Shown in pieces: positions 47,895 through 58,924 of a DNA stretch of 64,000 nucleotides. The notes below the pieces were generated by a model. The model made no database searches. It saw only the letters and a program-made list of their open reading frames with translations, and was not told the origin of the DNA. The stretch comes from Pseudomonas fulva 12-X (GTDB lineage Bacteria; Pseudomonadota; Gammaproteobacteria; Pseudomonadales; Pseudomonadaceae): NCBI RefSeq assembly GCF_000213805.1, contig NC_015556.1, positions 2,418,001-2,482,000 of the forward strand. The letters are read 5' to 3'. The translations under genes and the position numbers were made by a program. Positions within the stretch are counted from its first letter, which is position 1. Every line of letters starts with the position of its first letter.

Positions 47895-48060
47895 GTGCAT
47901 CCTCCGTTGATAAAGGACGTGAAGCTAACATCGGCGGTTAGCGCCGCAAAGGACGTTTGTGCGATTTGCTTAGAGCCTTTTCACGATCTTAATGCCGGGC
48001 TTTATCTGTTTGACTGCAATGTGGCGGAAGCGACCGGTTGCTCCCATAGGATGGATAGGT

Positions 48061-48126
48061 GATCTACTGTGGGAGCGGGCCATGCCCGCGATTTTTCGCG
48101 CGCATGGCGCGCTCCCACAGTAGATC
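48061..48126. repeat. REPIN-type inverted repeat pair with perfect 17 bp outer arms
   Basis: GATCTACTGTGGGAGCG (48061-48077) and its exact inverse (48110-48126) flank GGCCATGCCCGCGA and an inverted GCGCGCATGGCGC. It belongs to the same REP class as 16678-16727. It is between divergent FMN reductase and antiporter genes; the rest of the 408 bp gap 47895-48302 has no gene that I can see. Confidence 0.75.
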
Positions 48127-48302
48127 GGCGAGCGGCAGCTTTTGCCTTGTAGCTGCCTGTGCGCATGCTCAGAAGATCGTGAGCAGGCTCTTGGAACGTT
48201 GCCGCTTGCTACCCGCGGCGTTTTTGACACTCGGGTCAGCTTGCGGCAGAGTGCGACGCTTTTTTGATTGCGCCGCGCTGGCGGCGATTCGAGGAGCCTT
48301 TC

Positions 48303-49619
48303 ATGAACGCAGTCATCGCCGCCGTCGCCATCATGCTGGTGCTCAGCCTGTGCCGGGTGCATGTAGTGGTGGCGCTGATCATCGGTGCGCTGGCCGGCGG
48401 CATGATCGGCGGCTTGGGTATGGACGGCTCGCTCGCCGCCCTCAACAAAGGTCTGGGTGGTGGCGCGACCGTGGCGCTGTCCTACGCCTTGCTCGGCGCC
48501 TTCGCGGTGGCGATTGCCAAGTCCGGGCTGGCTCATGCCCTGGCAGACAAGGCACTGACGCTGGTCGGCCGTCAGGATGAACGCGGTGGCGGTGCGCTGA
48601 AATGGATGCTGGTCGGTCTGCTGCTCGCCGTGGCGATCTCTTCACAAAACATCCTGCCCATTCATATCGCCTTTATTCCGCTGCTGGTGCCGCCGCTGCT
48701 GTACGTGATCACTCGGCTGCAGATCGACCGCCGGCTGATCGCCTGCGTGCTGACCTTCGGTTTGATCACCCCGTACATGTTTCTGCCGGTGGGCTTCGGC
48801 AATATCTTTCTCAACGAGATTCTGCTCGCCAACGTAGTGCGCAGCGGCGTGGATGTCACCGGCGTGAACGTCAGCCATGCCATGCTGATTCCGGCCATGG
48901 GTATGGTCGCCGGCCTGCTGCTGGCGCTGTACAGCTACCGCGGCAAGCGTAACTACGACCTGGCGCGGGTCGAGCGCACCGAGCGGGTGGACGTCAGCTA
49001 CAACCGCCGCAGCCTGGTCGTCGCCGGTGTTGCGGTGGCCATCGCCTTCGGCGCCCAGCTGTGGCTGGATTCGATGATCGTTGGTGCGCTGCTGGGCTTC
49101 GTAGTGTTTTCCGCCTCTGGCATCGTGCGCTGGAAGGAAACCGACGACCTGTTCACCGAAGGCATGAAGATGATGGCCATGATCGGCTTCATCATGATCG
49201 CCGCCTCGGGGTTCGCCGAAGTGATGCGCGAAACCGGTGATATTCAGGGGCTGGTTGACGCCAGCGCCGGCTGGATCGGCGACAGCAAGGGTCTGAGCGT
49301 GCTGATGATGTTGCTGGTCGGCCTACTGGTGACCATGGGCATCGGTTCGTCGTTTTCCACCGTGCCGATCATCGCCGCGATCTTCGTACCGCTGTGCGTG
49401 CAACTGGGCTTCAGCCCGCTGGCCACGGTGTGCATCGTCGGCACCGCCGGTGCGATTGGCGACGCGGGCTCGCCGGCTTCCGATTCGACCCTCGGGCCGA
49501 CTGCGGGCCTCAACGTCGACGGCCAGCACAACCATATCTGGGACACCGTAGTGCCCACCTTCCTGCACTACAACCTGCCGCTGCTGGCGTTCGGCTGGGT
49601 TGCAGCTATGGTGCTGTAA
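48303..49619 (+). CDS. Na+/H+ antiporter family transporter (YuiF/NhaC-like)
   Basis: 438-residue membrane protein with about 11 helices, of the ion transporter superfamily that includes NhaC and Yui[21 protein letters not shown] starts the first repeat and [20 protein letters not shown] near the C-terminus is the family signature. Homologues are annotated as antiporters or as histidine transporters. RBS GAGGAG precedes the ATG. Synteny matches PA2653. The next gene is a chemoreceptor on the same strand, so the substrate could be a ligand of it; this is an inference. Confidence 0.85.
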   Translation: MNAVIAAVAIMLVLSLCRVHVVVALIIGALAGGMIGGLGMDGSLAALNKGLGGGATVALSYALLGAFAVAIAKSGLAHALADKALTLVGRQDERGGGALKWMLVGLLLAVAISSQNILPIHIAFIPLLVPPLLYVITRLQIDRRLIACVLTFGLITPYMFLPVGFGNIFLNEILLANVVRSGVDVTGVNVSHAMLIPAMGMVAGLLLALYSYRGKRNYDLARVERTERVDVSYNRRSLVVAGVAVAIAFGAQLWLDSMIVGALLGFVVFSASGIVRWKETDDLFTEGMKMMAMIGFIMIAASGFAEVMRETGDIQGLVDASAGWIGDSKGLSVLMMLLVGLLVTMGIGSSFSTVPIIAAIFVPLCVQLGFSPLATVCIVGTAGAIGDAGSPASDSTLGPTAGLNVDGQHNHIWDTVVPTFLHYNLPLLAFGWVAAMVL

Positions 49620-49732
49620 CAGGCGCGGTCATGCGCTGGCTGCGGGCGAACTTTCTTAAGGTTTGCCAGTGGCTGCCGATGACTGGAGTAGAAGCCATCG
49701 TCTGGCTTCGCCTGGTCATAAGGAAAACAAAA

Positions 49733-51415
49733 ATGCGCCTGACCTTGAAAGCCAAAGTCATCCTGTTGGCCCTGGTTCCCGTTCTGCTGTTCGCCGTGGT
49801 GCTAAGTGGCGCCGCCGCCAAGGTACTGTATAACCTGGCGGAGGACGAAGTCACTGAAACCCGCGAGCGCCTGCTCGACGAGAAACGCAACGAACTGCAG
49901 AACTACAGCGCCATCGCCATGGGCGCCGTGCAGAGTTTGTACGACGCCGCGCCCAACGGCGATCTGGAAAGCCGTAAGCAGGCCATCGCCATCCTCTCGA
50001 AAATCAAGTACGGCAAGGACGGCTACTTCTTCGGCCATGACTCCAACGTGGTGCGCCTGTTTCGCAGCGACAGCCCCGTGGATGTGGGCAAGAGCCTCAA
50101 CGACCGACGCGACGTCAACGGCGTGTACGTGAACCGCGAGCTGGTACGTGTCGCCAAAGACAATAGCTACTACGTCAACTATTCCTCGCCGCTGCCCGGC
50201 AACGAAGCCGTCCAGGTGCCCAAGCTCGCCTACAGCTATTACCTGCCCAAGTGGGACATGGCCCTGGGCACCGCAGTGAACCTGGACGGCGTCGAGGCGC
50301 AGATCGCCGAAGTGCGCGCCGGGATCGACCAGCGGGTGAGCACCATCATCACCAGCATCCTGATTATCGGCGCGGTGTTGCTGGTGGTCTTCGGTGTGGT
50401 CGGCGGCATTCTGGCCAACACCTTTCTGCGCCCGCTGCAGCAGATCAAGGCCAACCTCGACGACATCGCTGCTGGCGATGGCGACCTGACCAAGCGCTTG
50501 CCGGTCACCAGCCGTGACGAACTGGGCGAGCTGGCCGGCTCGTTCAACCGGTTCGTCGACAAGGTGCATGGCCTGGTACGGCAAATCAGCGAAATGACCG
50601 GTCATCTGACTGAACTGGTCGGCCAGGTGGCGGCCCAGGCGCAGCGCTCCGAGCAGGCCATGGAACGCCAACGCCATGAAACCGATCAGGTCGCCACCGC
50701 CATCAACGAGATGTCCGCCGCCGCCCACGAAGTGGCCAAGAGCGCCCAGGGCGCTGCCGAAGCGGCGCAGCAGACCGATCGTGAAGGGCAGGTGGCCAAG
50801 CAGGTGGTGGATGGCAGCATCGAGCGCATTCATTCGCTGGTTGGCGACATCCGCGGCAGCGGCACGTCACTGGACAGCCTGCAGAAGGACGTACATTCCA
50901 TCGTCAGCGTGCTCGACGTGATTCGCTCCATCGCCGAGCAGACCAACCTGCTGGCGCTCAATGCCGCCATCGAAGCCGCCCGGGCTGGGGAAGCCGGGCG
51001 GGGTTTCGCAGTGGTCGCCGACGAGGTGCGTGCCCTGGCCAGCCGCACCCAGCAGAGCACCCAGGAAATCCAGGGCATGATCGACCGGCTGCAGAGCGGT
51101 ACCCGCGATGCAGTCAATGCCATGCGCCAGTCCAGCGATGCCGGGGAGCTGACCAGCGAGCAGGCCAACAAGGCCGGCGCTTCGCTGGATGCCATCGCCG
51201 GGCTGATCGGCACCATCAACGCCATGAACGCGCAGATCGCCAGCGCTGCCGAGGAGCAGACCGCGGTGGCCGAGGAGATCAACCGCAGCGTGCACCAGAT
51301 TGCCGGTGCGGTGGACAGCGTCGCCGACGAAACTCGCCAGGGCGCCGAAACCGCCCGCAGCCTGGCGCAACTCGGCCAGGGCCTGCAGAGTCTTGTGCGC
51401 CAGTTCCGCATCTGA
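49733..51415 (+). CDS. Methyl-accepting chemotaxis protein with single Cache (sCache) sensor
   Basis: 560 residues. A membrane helix (residues ~8-31) leads to a periplasmic sCache-2 domain with [10 protein letters not shown] and [14 protein letters not shown], then a second helix near 205-228 ([15 protein letters not shown]). After HAMP, the signalling domain hairpin tip reads [20 protein letters not shown]. In P. aeruginosa the gene at this position (PA2652) senses malate; the ligand here is inferred only. Start is ATG 49733 with AAGGAAAAC before it. Copy 3 of the MITE-like element follows 28 bp after the stop. Confidence 0.92.
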   Translation: MRLTLKAKVILLALVPVLLFAVVLSGAAAKVLYNLAEDEVTETRERLLDEKRNELQNYSAIAMGAVQSLYDAAPNGDLESRKQAIAILSKIKYGKDGYFFGHDSNVVRLFRSDSPVDVGKSLNDRRDVNGVYVNRELVRVAKDNSYYVNYSSPLPGNEAVQVPKLAYSYYLPKWDMALGTAVNLDGVEAQIAEVRAGIDQRVSTIITSILIIGAVLLVVFGVVGGILANTFLRPLQQIKANLDDIAAGDGDLTKRLPVTSRDELGELAGSFNRFVDKVHGLVRQISEMTGHLTELVGQVAAQAQRSEQAMERQRHETDQVATAINEMSAAAHEVAKSAQGAAEAAQQTDREGQVAKQVVDGSIERIHSLVGDIRGSGTSLDSLQKDVHSIVSVLDVIRSIAEQTNLLALNAAIEAARAGEAGRGFAVVADEVRALASRTQQSTQEIQGMIDRLQSGTRDAVNAMRQSSDAGELTSEQANKAGASLDAIAGLIGTINAMNAQIASAAEEQTAVAEEINRSVHQIAGAVDSVADETRQGAETARSLAQLGQGLQSLVRQFRI

Positions 51416-51443
51416 CGCTGTGGGGCGGGCAGGGAAGCTCGCC

Positions 51444-51729
51444 CTAGGGTCTGTTGCCGTTTCACGCACGGCCGCGCCGGAGCCCGTTTTGTCGCGAGGC
51501 AAGGCACGAGCCGCGAAGTTTAGTGGGCTAAATGAGCCGGCGAGAAACGCCGCATCGCGACAAAACGGGCCCGGCCCTTCGGGTTGTGCGGGAAATCTCG
51601 CCATGCGTCGTTGGAGGACTTGGCAAGGGAACAACCATTCCCTGCGTCCTCCGCCTAGCGGATCGCCGCCCGGCCTGGCGAGATTTCTCGCGACAACGCG
51701 GCTCGCGCTGAAACGGCAACAGACCCTAG
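51444..51729 (+). mobile_element. MITE-like structured repeat, copy 3
   Basis: 286 bp between CTAG (51444-51447) and CTAG (51726-51729). Perfect 21 bp terminal inverted repeats. Hairpin A: 15 bp perfect arms, 51483-51497 with 51555-51569. Hairpin B: GAAATCTCGCCA (51592-51603) with TGGCGAGATTTC (51676-51687) and nested arms GGAGGAC (51613-51619)/GTCCTCC (51646-51652). Same orientation as copy 2. It is the only copy whose central palindrome has decayed (TTTAGTGGGCTAAA). Confidence 0.87.
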
Positions 51730-51795
51730 CAATAAGAGTGCACTTTGTCGGCGGCGCGGGAGACTAACGGGCATACCCCCTCGTGTGACCGGACC

Positions 51796-52860
51796 ATGCA
51801 GACGACTTCCCTCGAAAAGAAAACCTTCATCCTCCTGCTCGTCCTGGTGACCATCGCCTTCATCTGGATACTGCTGCCGTTCTACGGCGCAGTGTTCTGG
51901 GCGGTGGCGCTTGCCGTGGTGTTTGCGCCGCTGCAACGGCGCATGGCGCGTCGCCTCGGTGGCCGCGGTAACCTGTCGGCGCTGCTGACGCTGATCGTGT
52001 GCCTGCTGGTGGCGATTCTGCCGGTGATCTTCATCACCTCGGCGATGGTCGCCGAGGGCACCAGCATCTATCAGCGCATCGACTCCGGTGAATTGGATGT
52101 CGGCGCCTACGTGACCAGTACCAAGCAAATGCTGCCGCCGTTCCTGCAGCAGCAGATCGACCGTATCGGCGTCGGCAATCTGGATGATCTGCAGGAAAGC
52201 ATCACCAGCGGCGCCGCTGCTGGTAGCCAGTACCTGGCAACCAAGGTGTTCGCCATCGGCCAGGGCACCTTCCAGTTCGTGGTGAGCTTTTTCATCATGC
52301 TCTATCTGCTGTTCTTCTTGCTGCGCGATGGCCAGGAACTGGTGCGCGACATTCGCATGGCCGTGCCGCTGGGCGACAACACCAAGCGCCGCCTGCAGAT
52401 CAAGTTCACCCGTGTGGTGCGTGCCACCGTGAAAGGCAATATCGTCGTGGCCGCCGTCCAGGGCGCGCTGGGTGGTTTGATCTTCTGGATACTGGGAATT
52501 CCCAGCCCGCTGTTGTGGGGCGTGTTGATGGCCTTTCTGTCGCTGCTGCCAGCGGCCGGTGCCGGTATCGTCTGGGCGCCGGTGGCGCTGTACCTGCTGC
52601 TCAGCGGCGACATCTGGCAGGGCGTGGTGCTGACCCTGTTCGGCGTGCTGGTGATCGGCCTGGTCGATAACATCCTGCGCCCCATCCTGGTCGGCAAGGA
52701 CACCCGCATGCCCGATTACCTGATCCTGATCTCCACCCTGGGCGGTATGGCACTGTTCGGCCTCAACGGCTTCGTGCTGGGGCCGCTGATCGCCGCGCTG
52801 TTCGTCGCCAGCTGGAACCTGTTCGCAGCGGGCAAGAAGACCGTCAGATTGCCTGAGTAA
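51796..52860 (+). CDS. AI-2E family transporter (PerM-like permease)
   Basis: 354-residue inner-membrane protein. Two N-terminal helices, LVTIAFIWILLPFYGAVFWA and ALLTLIVCLLVAILPV, and five more after a soluble loop, with family signature GALGGLIFWILGIPSPLLWG and VIGLVDNILRPILVG. Members may be AI-2 exporters or Na+/H+ antiporters; the actual substrate is unclear. ATG at 51796 is preferred; the longer frame runs into MITE copy 3. Located between the chemoreceptor and nuoN. Confidence 0.9.
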   Translation: MQTTSLEKKTFILLLVLVTIAFIWILLPFYGAVFWAVALAVVFAPLQRRMARRLGGRGNLSALLTLIVCLLVAILPVIFITSAMVAEGTSIYQRIDSGELDVGAYVTSTKQMLPPFLQQQIDRIGVGNLDDLQESITSGAAAGSQYLATKVFAIGQGTFQFVVSFFIMLYLLFFLLRDGQELVRDIRMAVPLGDNTKRRLQIKFTRVVRATVKGNIVVAAVQGALGGLIFWILGIPSPLLWGVLMAFLSLLPAAGAGIVWAPVALYLLLSGDIWQGVVLTLFGVLVIGLVDNILRPILVGKDTRMPDYLILISTLGGMALFGLNGFVLGPLIAALFVASWNLFAAGKKTVRLPE

Positions 52861-52914
52861 GACTCTGCTCCGACAAAGAAGAAGAGCTGCCCGAGCGTAG
52901 CCATCTTTCTTTGG

Positions 52915-53068
52915 TAGCCTGGGTAGAGCGAAGCGAAACCCGGGAGCGGGCAAACGACTATGTATACCTTCTCGACCGCTTCCTGCGCATCGCTTCGCTC
53001 AGCAGCAGGCTACGAAAAATACGATCACCGGAATCCGAAGCCTGGGTGAAACGAAGTGAAACCCGGGG
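52915..53068. repeat. Two CCCGGGTTTCGC-type palindromic repeat copies
   Basis: GTAGCCTGGGTAGAGCGAAG followed by CGAAACCCGGGA (52915-52944) and a diverged copy, GCCTGGGTGAAACGAAGTGA then AACCCGGG (53041-53067). They occupy most of the 319 bp region between the permease and nuoN, which has no supportable gene. The same repeat occurs inverted at 47228-47265. Confidence 0.55.
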
Positions 53069-53133
53069 GGCAGCCGCCAGAGCGGTGATAGGCAGCTCGC
53101 AGGATCGCTCAACGCCATCAATCGCGCACAAAC

Positions 53134-53163
53134 AAAAACGGCTGCCTAAGGGCAGCCGTTTTT
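53134..53163. terminator. Bidirectional rho-independent terminator (nuo operon end)
   Basis: AAAAACGGCTGCC-TAAG-GGCAGCCGTTTTT is a perfect 13 bp stem flanked by A/T runs on both strands. It lies 16 bp past the nuoN stop and can serve the AI-2E permease transcript from the other side. Confidence 0.95.
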
Positions 53164-53179
53164 CATGACGCGACTCGGA

Positions 53180-54682
53180 TCAGAGCGCGGCAGTGGCCAG
53201 GCCGGCCTGCTGGACCAGATCCAGCAGTGGCTGCGGGTACACGCCGAGCACGAAGGCCAGGGCCGCTACCAGCATCAGCATGATGCCGCCAGCACGTTGG
53301 CCCCAGTTGAACGGTGCATCGTGACGCTGCAGGTTCGGCTCGTTGAGGAACAGGGTGACCATCACGCGCAGGTAGTAGAACACCGCGATGGCGCTGCCCA
53401 GGATCAGCGCACCGATCAGCCACCACAGTTGCGCCTGGACACCGGCGGCGATCACGTAGAACTTGCCGATGAAGCCTGCAGTGAGCGGAATACCGGCCAG
53501 CGACAGCATCATCACGGTCAGCACCGCGGTCAGGTACGGGCGGCGCCAGAACAGGCCGCGGTACTCGTACAGCGCATCGGCGTCACGGCCGTTGTAGGGC
53601 GTGGACATCAGGGTGATCACCCCGAAGGCGCCCAGGCTGGTCAGCACGTAGGTGGCCATGTACACGCCGATGGCTTCCACGGCCAGGCCCTTGCTGGCGA
53701 CCAGCGCCACCAGCAGGTAACCGAAGTGGGCGATCGACGAATAACCGAGCAGACGCTTGAGGTTGTTCTGCACCAGAGCCAGCAGGTTGCCGAACAGGAT
53801 CGAGGCGATGGCGATGACCGTCAGCAGGTCGTTCAGCCAGCCGCCGGCGGTGGCCGGGGAGAGCTGATACAGACGCAGCAGCACGGCGAATACCGCGACC
53901 TTGCTGGCGGTGGCCAGGAAGGCGGCCACTGGCGCCGGGGCGCCTTCGTAGACGTCCGGCGTCCACAGGTGGAAGGGCACCATGGACAGCTTGAACGCCA
54001 GACCGATGAGCATCATGCCGATACCGATCTGCACCAGCTGGCTGCCGCTGGCTCCGGCCAGGCTGGCACCGATCTGGGCGAAGCTCAGGCTGCCGGCGTC
54101 GGCATACAGCAGCGCCATGCCGAACAGCAGGAAGGCGCTGCCGGCGGCCGACAGCACCATGTACTTGATGCCGGCTTCCAAGGAGCGCTTGTTGAAGTAG
54201 GCGTAGGCGATCATCCCGTAGGTCGGTACCGAGAGCAGCTCCAGGCCGATGAACAGGCCCGCCAGGTGCTCGGTGCTGACCAGCACCAGGCCGCCGGCCG
54301 CGGAGAGCAGCAGCAGCAGGTACATTTCTTCGCGGTTGCGCGGGTAGCCCTTGGTCTGGCCATCACTGACCGTCGCCTCACCCAGGTAGGCATGGGTCAG
54401 GGTTACGCAGGCCAGGGTGGCGACCAGCACCAGCGCCATGTAGTAGCAGGCGAAGGTATCGATCTGCATCAGCGGGGTGACCTGCAGCGGCGTGACGCCG
54501 AGGGTCGGCAGCAGCGACAGCAGGGCTGCATTGAGGCCGATCACCGAGAGCACGAAGGTCATCGCGTGGCTGCGTTTCCAGGCGATGGCCAGCATGACCA
54601 CCACCACGGTGGCGCAGGTGACCAGCAGCGGCAGCAGGGCGATCAGGTGTTGGGTGGAGAATTGCACAGCATGATGTTCCAT
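53180..54682 (-). CDS. nuoN: NADH-quinone oxidoreductase subunit N
   Basis: 500-residue antiporter-like membrane subunit of complex I (about 14 helices), part of the proton-pumping arm. [20 protein letters not shown] and [10 protein letters not shown] are the core motifs with the conserved Lys and His, and [10 protein letters not shown] is the next conserved helix. It is the last gene of the operon, 12 bp after nuoM. Its N-terminus, [13 protein letters not shown], is a little longer than other forms; an internal GTG at Val7 is an alternative start. A strong bidirectional terminator follows. Confidence 0.97.
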   Translation of the reverse strand: MEHHAVQFSTQHLIALLPLLVTCATVVVVMLAIAWKRSHAMTFVLSVIGLNAALLSLLPTLGVTPLQVTPLMQIDTFACYYMALVLVATLACVTLTHAYLGEATVSDGQTKGYPRNREEMYLLLLLSAAGGLVLVSTEHLAGLFIGLELLSVPTYGMIAYAYFNKRSLEAGIKYMVLSAAGSAFLLFGMALLYADAGSLSFAQIGASLAGASGSQLVQIGIGMMLIGLAFKLSMVPFHLWTPDVYEGAPAPVAAFLATASKVAVFAVLLRLYQLSPATAGGWLNDLLTVIAIASILFGNLLALVQNNLKRLLGYSSIAHFGYLLVALVASKGLAVEAIGVYMATYVLTSLGAFGVITLMSTPYNGRDADALYEYRGLFWRRPYLTAVLTVMMLSLAGIPLTAGFIGKFYVIAAGVQAQLWWLIGALILGSAIAVFYYLRVMVTLFLNEPNLQRHDAPFNWGQRAGGIMLMLVAALAFVLGVYPQPLLDLVQQAGLATAAL

Positions 54683-54694
54683 AAATTTTAACCC

Positions 54695-56224
54695 TTACCG
54701 GCCCGAGGCGAGTTGATCGAGAGCGCCACTGAACCACTGCTGCACGCCTTGCATGCTGGCGGCAGAGGTGTCGAGCACCGGCTGCGGGTAAACGCCGAGC
54801 AGGATCAGCAGCACCGCGAGGCACAGCACCATGCTCAGTTCACGAAATTGCAGGCCCGGCAGCGGGCTGTCGTTCTTCACCGGGCCGAAGTGGGCGCGGT
54901 GGATCATGATCAGCGAGTACACCGAGCCCAGTACCAGACCGGTCGCCGCGATGACGGTGACCCACGGCGCAGTCGGGAAGCTGCCGATCAGGATCAGGAA
55001 CTCGCCGACGAAGTTGCCGGTACCCGGCAGGCCCAGTGCAGCAGCCGCGAAGAACAGGCTCAACGCCGGCAGCCAGGACATGCGTGCCCAGATGCCGCCC
55101 ATCTCGCGCATGTCGCGGGTGTGCAGGCGCTCGTACAGCTGGCCGCAGAGGATGAACAGCGCCGCAGCCGACAGGCCGTGGGCCATCATCTGCACCACCG
55201 CACCTTGCAGGGCGATCTGGCTGCCCGAGTAGATGGCGATCAGCACGAAGCCCATGTGCGACACGCTGGAGTAGGCCACCAGGCGCTTGATGTCGGTCTG
55301 TGCGAAAGACAGCAGGGCGCCGTAGATGATGGCGAACACGCCCAGGTACATGGCGATCGGCGCGAACTCCGCCGAGGCATTCGGGAACAGCGGCAGCGAG
55401 AAGCGCAGCAGGCCGTAGGCCGCGGTTTTCAGCAGGATACCGGCGAGGTCCACCGAGCCTGCGGTTGGCGCCTGAGCGTGGGCGTCCGGCAGCCAAGAGT
55501 GCAGGGGCACCACCGGGAACTTGACCGCGAAGGCGATGAAGAAGCCGAGCATCAGCAGGTATTCGGTACCTTCGGAGAGCTCGGTCTTGAGCAGGTCTGC
55601 ATAGTTGAAGGTGAATACGCCGGTCTGGTTGAAGTGCACCAACACCAGGCCAAGAATCGCCACCAGCATCACCAGGCCGCTGGCCTGGGTGAAGATGAAG
55701 AACTTGGTGGCCGCGTTGATGCGGCTCTTGCCAGGGCTGCCGCTATGACCCCAGAGCGCGATGAGGAAATACATCGGCACCAGCATCATTTCCCAGAAAA
55801 AGAAGAACAGGAACAGGTCGATGGCCAGGAACACGCCGACCACGCCGCCCAGGATCCACATCAGGTTGAGGTGGAAGAAGCCGACGCGGTTCTGGATCTC
55901 GTTCCACGAGCAGAGCACCGACAGCACGCCGAGCAGGCCGGTGAGGGTAACCATCAGCACCGACAGGCCATCCATCGCCAGATGGATGCTGATGCCGAAG
56001 CGCTCGATCCAGCGCACCTGGAATTCGTGGGCCCAGCGTGGCTCGGCACCCGGCGCAGGCGCCAGGCTGAAGTCACCGGTGCCCCACAGCCACAGGCCGA
56101 GGCCGAACAGCAGGGACATGGTCAGCAGCGCGATCCAGCGCGGCAGGGTTCCGCCGAAGCGCTCCGCCTGCCAGCACAACAGGCCGCCGATAAAGGGGAT
56201 CAGGATTAGCCAAGGCAGAATCAT
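54695..56224 (-). CDS. nuoM: NADH-quinone oxidoreductase subunit M
   Basis: 509-residue antiporter-like subunit. Proton-channel residues are in HSWLPDAHAQAPTAGSVDLAG (conserved loop) and VAYSSVSHMGF, with a Glu in the FFFFWEMMLVPMYF helix. It is 41 bp downstream of nuoL and 12 bp upstream of nuoN. Membrane arm of complex I, one of the three mechanically linked pump modules. Confidence 0.97.
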   Translation of the reverse strand: MILPWLILIPFIGGLLCWQAERFGGTLPRWIALLTMSLLFGLGLWLWGTGDFSLAPAPGAEPRWAHEFQVRWIERFGISIHLAMDGLSVLMVTLTGLLGVLSVLCSWNEIQNRVGFFHLNLMWILGGVVGVFLAIDLFLFFFFWEMMLVPMYFLIALWGHSGSPGKSRINAATKFFIFTQASGLVMLVAILGLVLVHFNQTGVFTFNYADLLKTELSEGTEYLLMLGFFIAFAVKFPVVPLHSWLPDAHAQAPTAGSVDLAGILLKTAAYGLLRFSLPLFPNASAEFAPIAMYLGVFAIIYGALLSFAQTDIKRLVAYSSVSHMGFVLIAIYSGSQIALQGAVVQMMAHGLSAAALFILCGQLYERLHTRDMREMGGIWARMSWLPALSLFFAAAALGLPGTGNFVGEFLILIGSFPTAPWVTVIAATGLVLGSVYSLIMIHRAHFGPVKNDSPLPGLQFRELSMVLCLAVLLILLGVYPQPVLDTSAASMQGVQQWFSGALDQLASGR

Positions 56225-56265
56225 GACGGGCGAGTTTCCTTAGAAAAAGTATTCGGGATCATCGG

Positions 56266-58113
56266 TCAGGCCAGCAGCACGGCAGCGAGCACCAGCACGG
56301 CGCCCCCGGCGATGGAGATGGCGTACCAGCGCAGATGCCCGGTTTCGCTGCGGCTCAGTACGCCATGACCACCACGCGCCAGGCGCGGGACGATGCCGAT
56401 GGCACCGTCGATCGGGTCACGGGCGAGTACCCGGCAGAAGAACAGGTAGGGCTGCACGAAAATCTTGTCGTAAAGCCAGTCGAAGCCCCAGGCGGCGAAC
56501 CACCAGGCCGACAGCAAACGTCCCGGCGCGCTGCTGGCGACGGCGTTGACGAAACTGCGCTTGCCGAGGAACAGCATGGCGGCCAGCAGGATACCGGCCA
56601 GGGCGATGCAGCCCGAGACGATTTCCAGGCTGTGCTTGGCCTCGCCACCGGCATGGCCGGCGCTCTGCGGCAGCACGCCAGCCAGCGGCGGGGTGATCCA
56701 GGCGCCGATGAAGGTCGACAGCACGATCAGCACGATCAGCGGCAGGTTGTGGGCGATGCCATGACCGGCATGGGCGTCGGTCTTCTGCTCGCCATGGAAG
56801 GCGATGAAGATCAGCCGGAAGGTGTAGATCGAGGTCATGAAGGCGCCCAGCAGACCGGCGTAGAGCAGGCCGGCATGACCGCTGGCGAAGGCTTCCCAGA
56901 GAATCTCGTCCTTGGAGTAGAAGCCCACGGTGATCAGCGGCAGCGCCGCCAAGGCCGAGCCACCGACGATGAAGCTGGCATAGGCCAGCGGCAGCTTCTT
57001 CCACAGGCCGCCCATCTTGAAGATGTTCTGCTCGTGGTGGCAGGCGTGGATTACCGAGCCGGAGGCGAGGAACAGCAGCGCCTTGAAGAAGGCGTGGGTC
57101 ATCAGGTGGAAGATCGCCGCGTCCCAGGCGCCAACGCCCAGGGCCAGGAACATGTAGCCGATCTGGCTCATGGTCGAGTAGGCGAGAATGCGCTTGATGT
57201 CGGTCTGTACCAGGGCGGCGAAGCCCGCCAGTACCAGGGTCACGCCACCGACGATACCGACCAGCTCGAGAATCTCCGGAGTCAGCAGGAACAGGCCGTT
57301 GGTACGGGCGATCAGGTAGACGCCCGCGGTGACCATGGTGGCGGCGTGGATCAGTGCCGAAACCGGCGTCGGGCCGGCCATGGCGTCGGCCAGCCAGGTC
57401 TGCAGGGGCAACTGGGCGGATTTACCGACCGCGCCGCCGAGTAGCATCAGGGTCGCCAGCCACAGCCAGGTGTCGCCGGCAGCGTACTTCTGCGGGGCCA
57501 GCACCATCAGCTCCTGAATGTTCAGGGTGCCGAGGTTGAGGAACAGCAGGAACAGACCGATCATCAGGAACACGTCGCCGATACGGGTGACGATGAACGC
57601 CTTCAGCGCCGCGTTACCGTTGGGCACGTGCTTGTAGTAGAAGCCGATCAGCAGGTACGAGCACAGGCCCACGCCTTCCCACCCGAAGAACAGGGTCATC
57701 AGGTTGTCGCCCAGCACCAGCAGCAGCATGCTGAAGATGAACAGGTTGGTGTAGGAGAGGAAACGCGAGTAACCCTCCTCACCACGCATGTACCAGCTGG
57801 CGAACATGTGGATCAGAAAGCCCACGCCGGTGACCACGCCGAGCATGGTCAGCGACAGGCCGTCCAGGTACAGGGTGAAGCTCGGCGCCAGGCCGTCGAC
57901 GCTCATCCACTGCCACAGGGTCTGGGTGTAAACGCCGTCTGCCGGTGGCGCGACGTTGAACTGCCACATGATCCAGGCGGTGGTCAGGGCCGACAGGCCG
58001 ACCGAGCCGACACCGACGATGGCAGCAGCGCCTTCGCTCAGGCGGCCGCGGGAAAAGGCCAGGATGAACCAGCCGATCAGTGGGAACAGGAGTGTCAGGA
58101 ATAGGAGGTTCAT
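56266..58113 (-). CDS. nuoL: NADH-quinone oxidoreductase subunit L
   Basis: 615-residue distal pump subunit with the long lateral helix at the C-terminus ([20 protein letters not shown] region onward). Core motifs [20 protein letters not shown] and [12 protein letters not shown], and Glu in [16 protein letters not shown]. Its start overlaps the nuoK stop by 4 bp (ATGA). Normal length for the family. Confidence 0.97.
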   Translation of the reverse strand: MNLLFLTLLFPLIGWFILAFSRGRLSEGAAAIVGVGSVGLSALTTAWIMWQFNVAPPADGVYTQTLWQWMSVDGLAPSFTLYLDGLSLTMLGVVTGVGFLIHMFASWYMRGEEGYSRFLSYTNLFIFSMLLLVLGDNLMTLFFGWEGVGLCSYLLIGFYYKHVPNGNAALKAFIVTRIGDVFLMIGLFLLFLNLGTLNIQELMVLAPQKYAAGDTWLWLATLMLLGGAVGKSAQLPLQTWLADAMAGPTPVSALIHAATMVTAGVYLIARTNGLFLLTPEILELVGIVGGVTLVLAGFAALVQTDIKRILAYSTMSQIGYMFLALGVGAWDAAIFHLMTHAFFKALLFLASGSVIHACHHEQNIFKMGGLWKKLPLAYASFIVGGSALAALPLITVGFYSKDEILWEAFASGHAGLLYAGLLGAFMTSIYTFRLIFIAFHGEQKTDAHAGHGIAHNLPLIVLIVLSTFIGAWITPPLAGVLPQSAGHAGGEAKHSLEIVSGCIALAGILLAAMLFLGKRSFVNAVASSAPGRLLSAWWFAAWGFDWLYDKIFVQPYLFFCRVLARDPIDGAIGIVPRLARGGHGVLSRSETGHLRWYAISIAGGAVLVLAAVLLA

Positions 58114-58418
58114 CCGCGCATCTCGCTGGCTGCGTCGATATCGAGGGTGTGGAAGCGGCGGTACAGCTGCAGCAGGATCGCCAGGCCGATGCTCGCTTCG
58201 GCGGCGGCCAGGGCGATGACCAGAATGAACATGATCTGCCCATCAGCCTGTGCCCAGCGCGCGCCGGCGACCACGAAGGCCAGAGCAGCGGCGTTCATCA
58301 TCACTTCCAGGCTCATCAGCACGAACAGGATGTTGCGGCGCACCATCAGGCCGACCAGGCCGAGGCTGAACAGCACGCCGGCCAGCGCCAGGCCGTGCTC
58401 CATTGGAATACCGTTCAT
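58110..58418 (-). CDS. nuoK: NADH-quinone oxidoreductase subunit K
   Basis: 102-residue small membrane subunit with three helices. The conserved Glu residues of the proton path are in [11 protein letters not shown] and [12 protein letters not shown]. Overlaps both neighbours: ATG of nuoK overlaps the nuoJ stop by 4 bp. Typical length. Confidence 0.97.
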   Translation of the reverse strand: MNGIPMEHGLALAGVLFSLGLVGLMVRRNILFVLMSLEVMMNAAALAFVVAGARWAQADGQIMFILVIALAAAEASIGLAILLQLYRRFHTLDIDAASEMRG

Positions 58419-58924
58419 GGCGTAGCATCCTTGATGTCGTTACGGCCCAGGTGATAGGCGGCGACCAGTGCGGCCAGCAGCAGCATGGAGGCCAGCTCGA
58501 CGGCCAGCAGATAAGGGCCGAACAGGTGAATGCCCACGGCCTTGGCATCGACCGTGGTGTGGCCGATGGTGGCGCCGCTCGGTACGGCGAACAGCACGTA
58601 CAGCAGCTGACCCAGCAGCAGCGCCGAGAGCAGCGCCGGGCCGATCCAGATACCCGGGCTCAGCCAGTTGCGTTCCTGCTGTACCGAGGCCGGGCCGAGG
58701 TTGAGCATCATCACCACGAACACGAACAGCACCATGATGGCGCCGGCGTAGACGATGATCTCCAGGGCACCGGCGAACGGTGCCCCAAGGCTGAAGAACA
58801 CCATGGATACGGCGAGCAGCGAGATGATCAGGTAGAGCAGGGCGTGCACCGGATTCTTGCCGGTGATCACGCCGAAGGTCGAGGCAGCCGCGACCCCTGC
58901 GGAGAAGTAGAAGGCGAATTCCAT
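58415..58924 (-). CDS. nuoJ: NADH-quinone oxidoreductase subunit J
   Basis: 169-residue five-helix membrane subunit, with the characteristic [19 protein letters not shown] helix containing the pi-bulge that couples to the quinone site. The start is ATG 58924, which shares one base with the nuoI stop; a longer upstream reading frame on this strand is out-of-frame coding of nuoI. Confidence 0.95.
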   Translation of the reverse strand: MEFAFYFSAGVAAASTFGVITGKNPVHALLYLIISLLAVSMVFFSLGAPFAGALEIIVYAGAIMVLFVFVVMMLNLGPASVQQERNWLSPGIWIGPALLSALLLGQLLYVLFAVPSGATIGHTTVDAKAVGIHLFGPYLLAVELASMLLLAALVAAYHLGRNDIKDATP

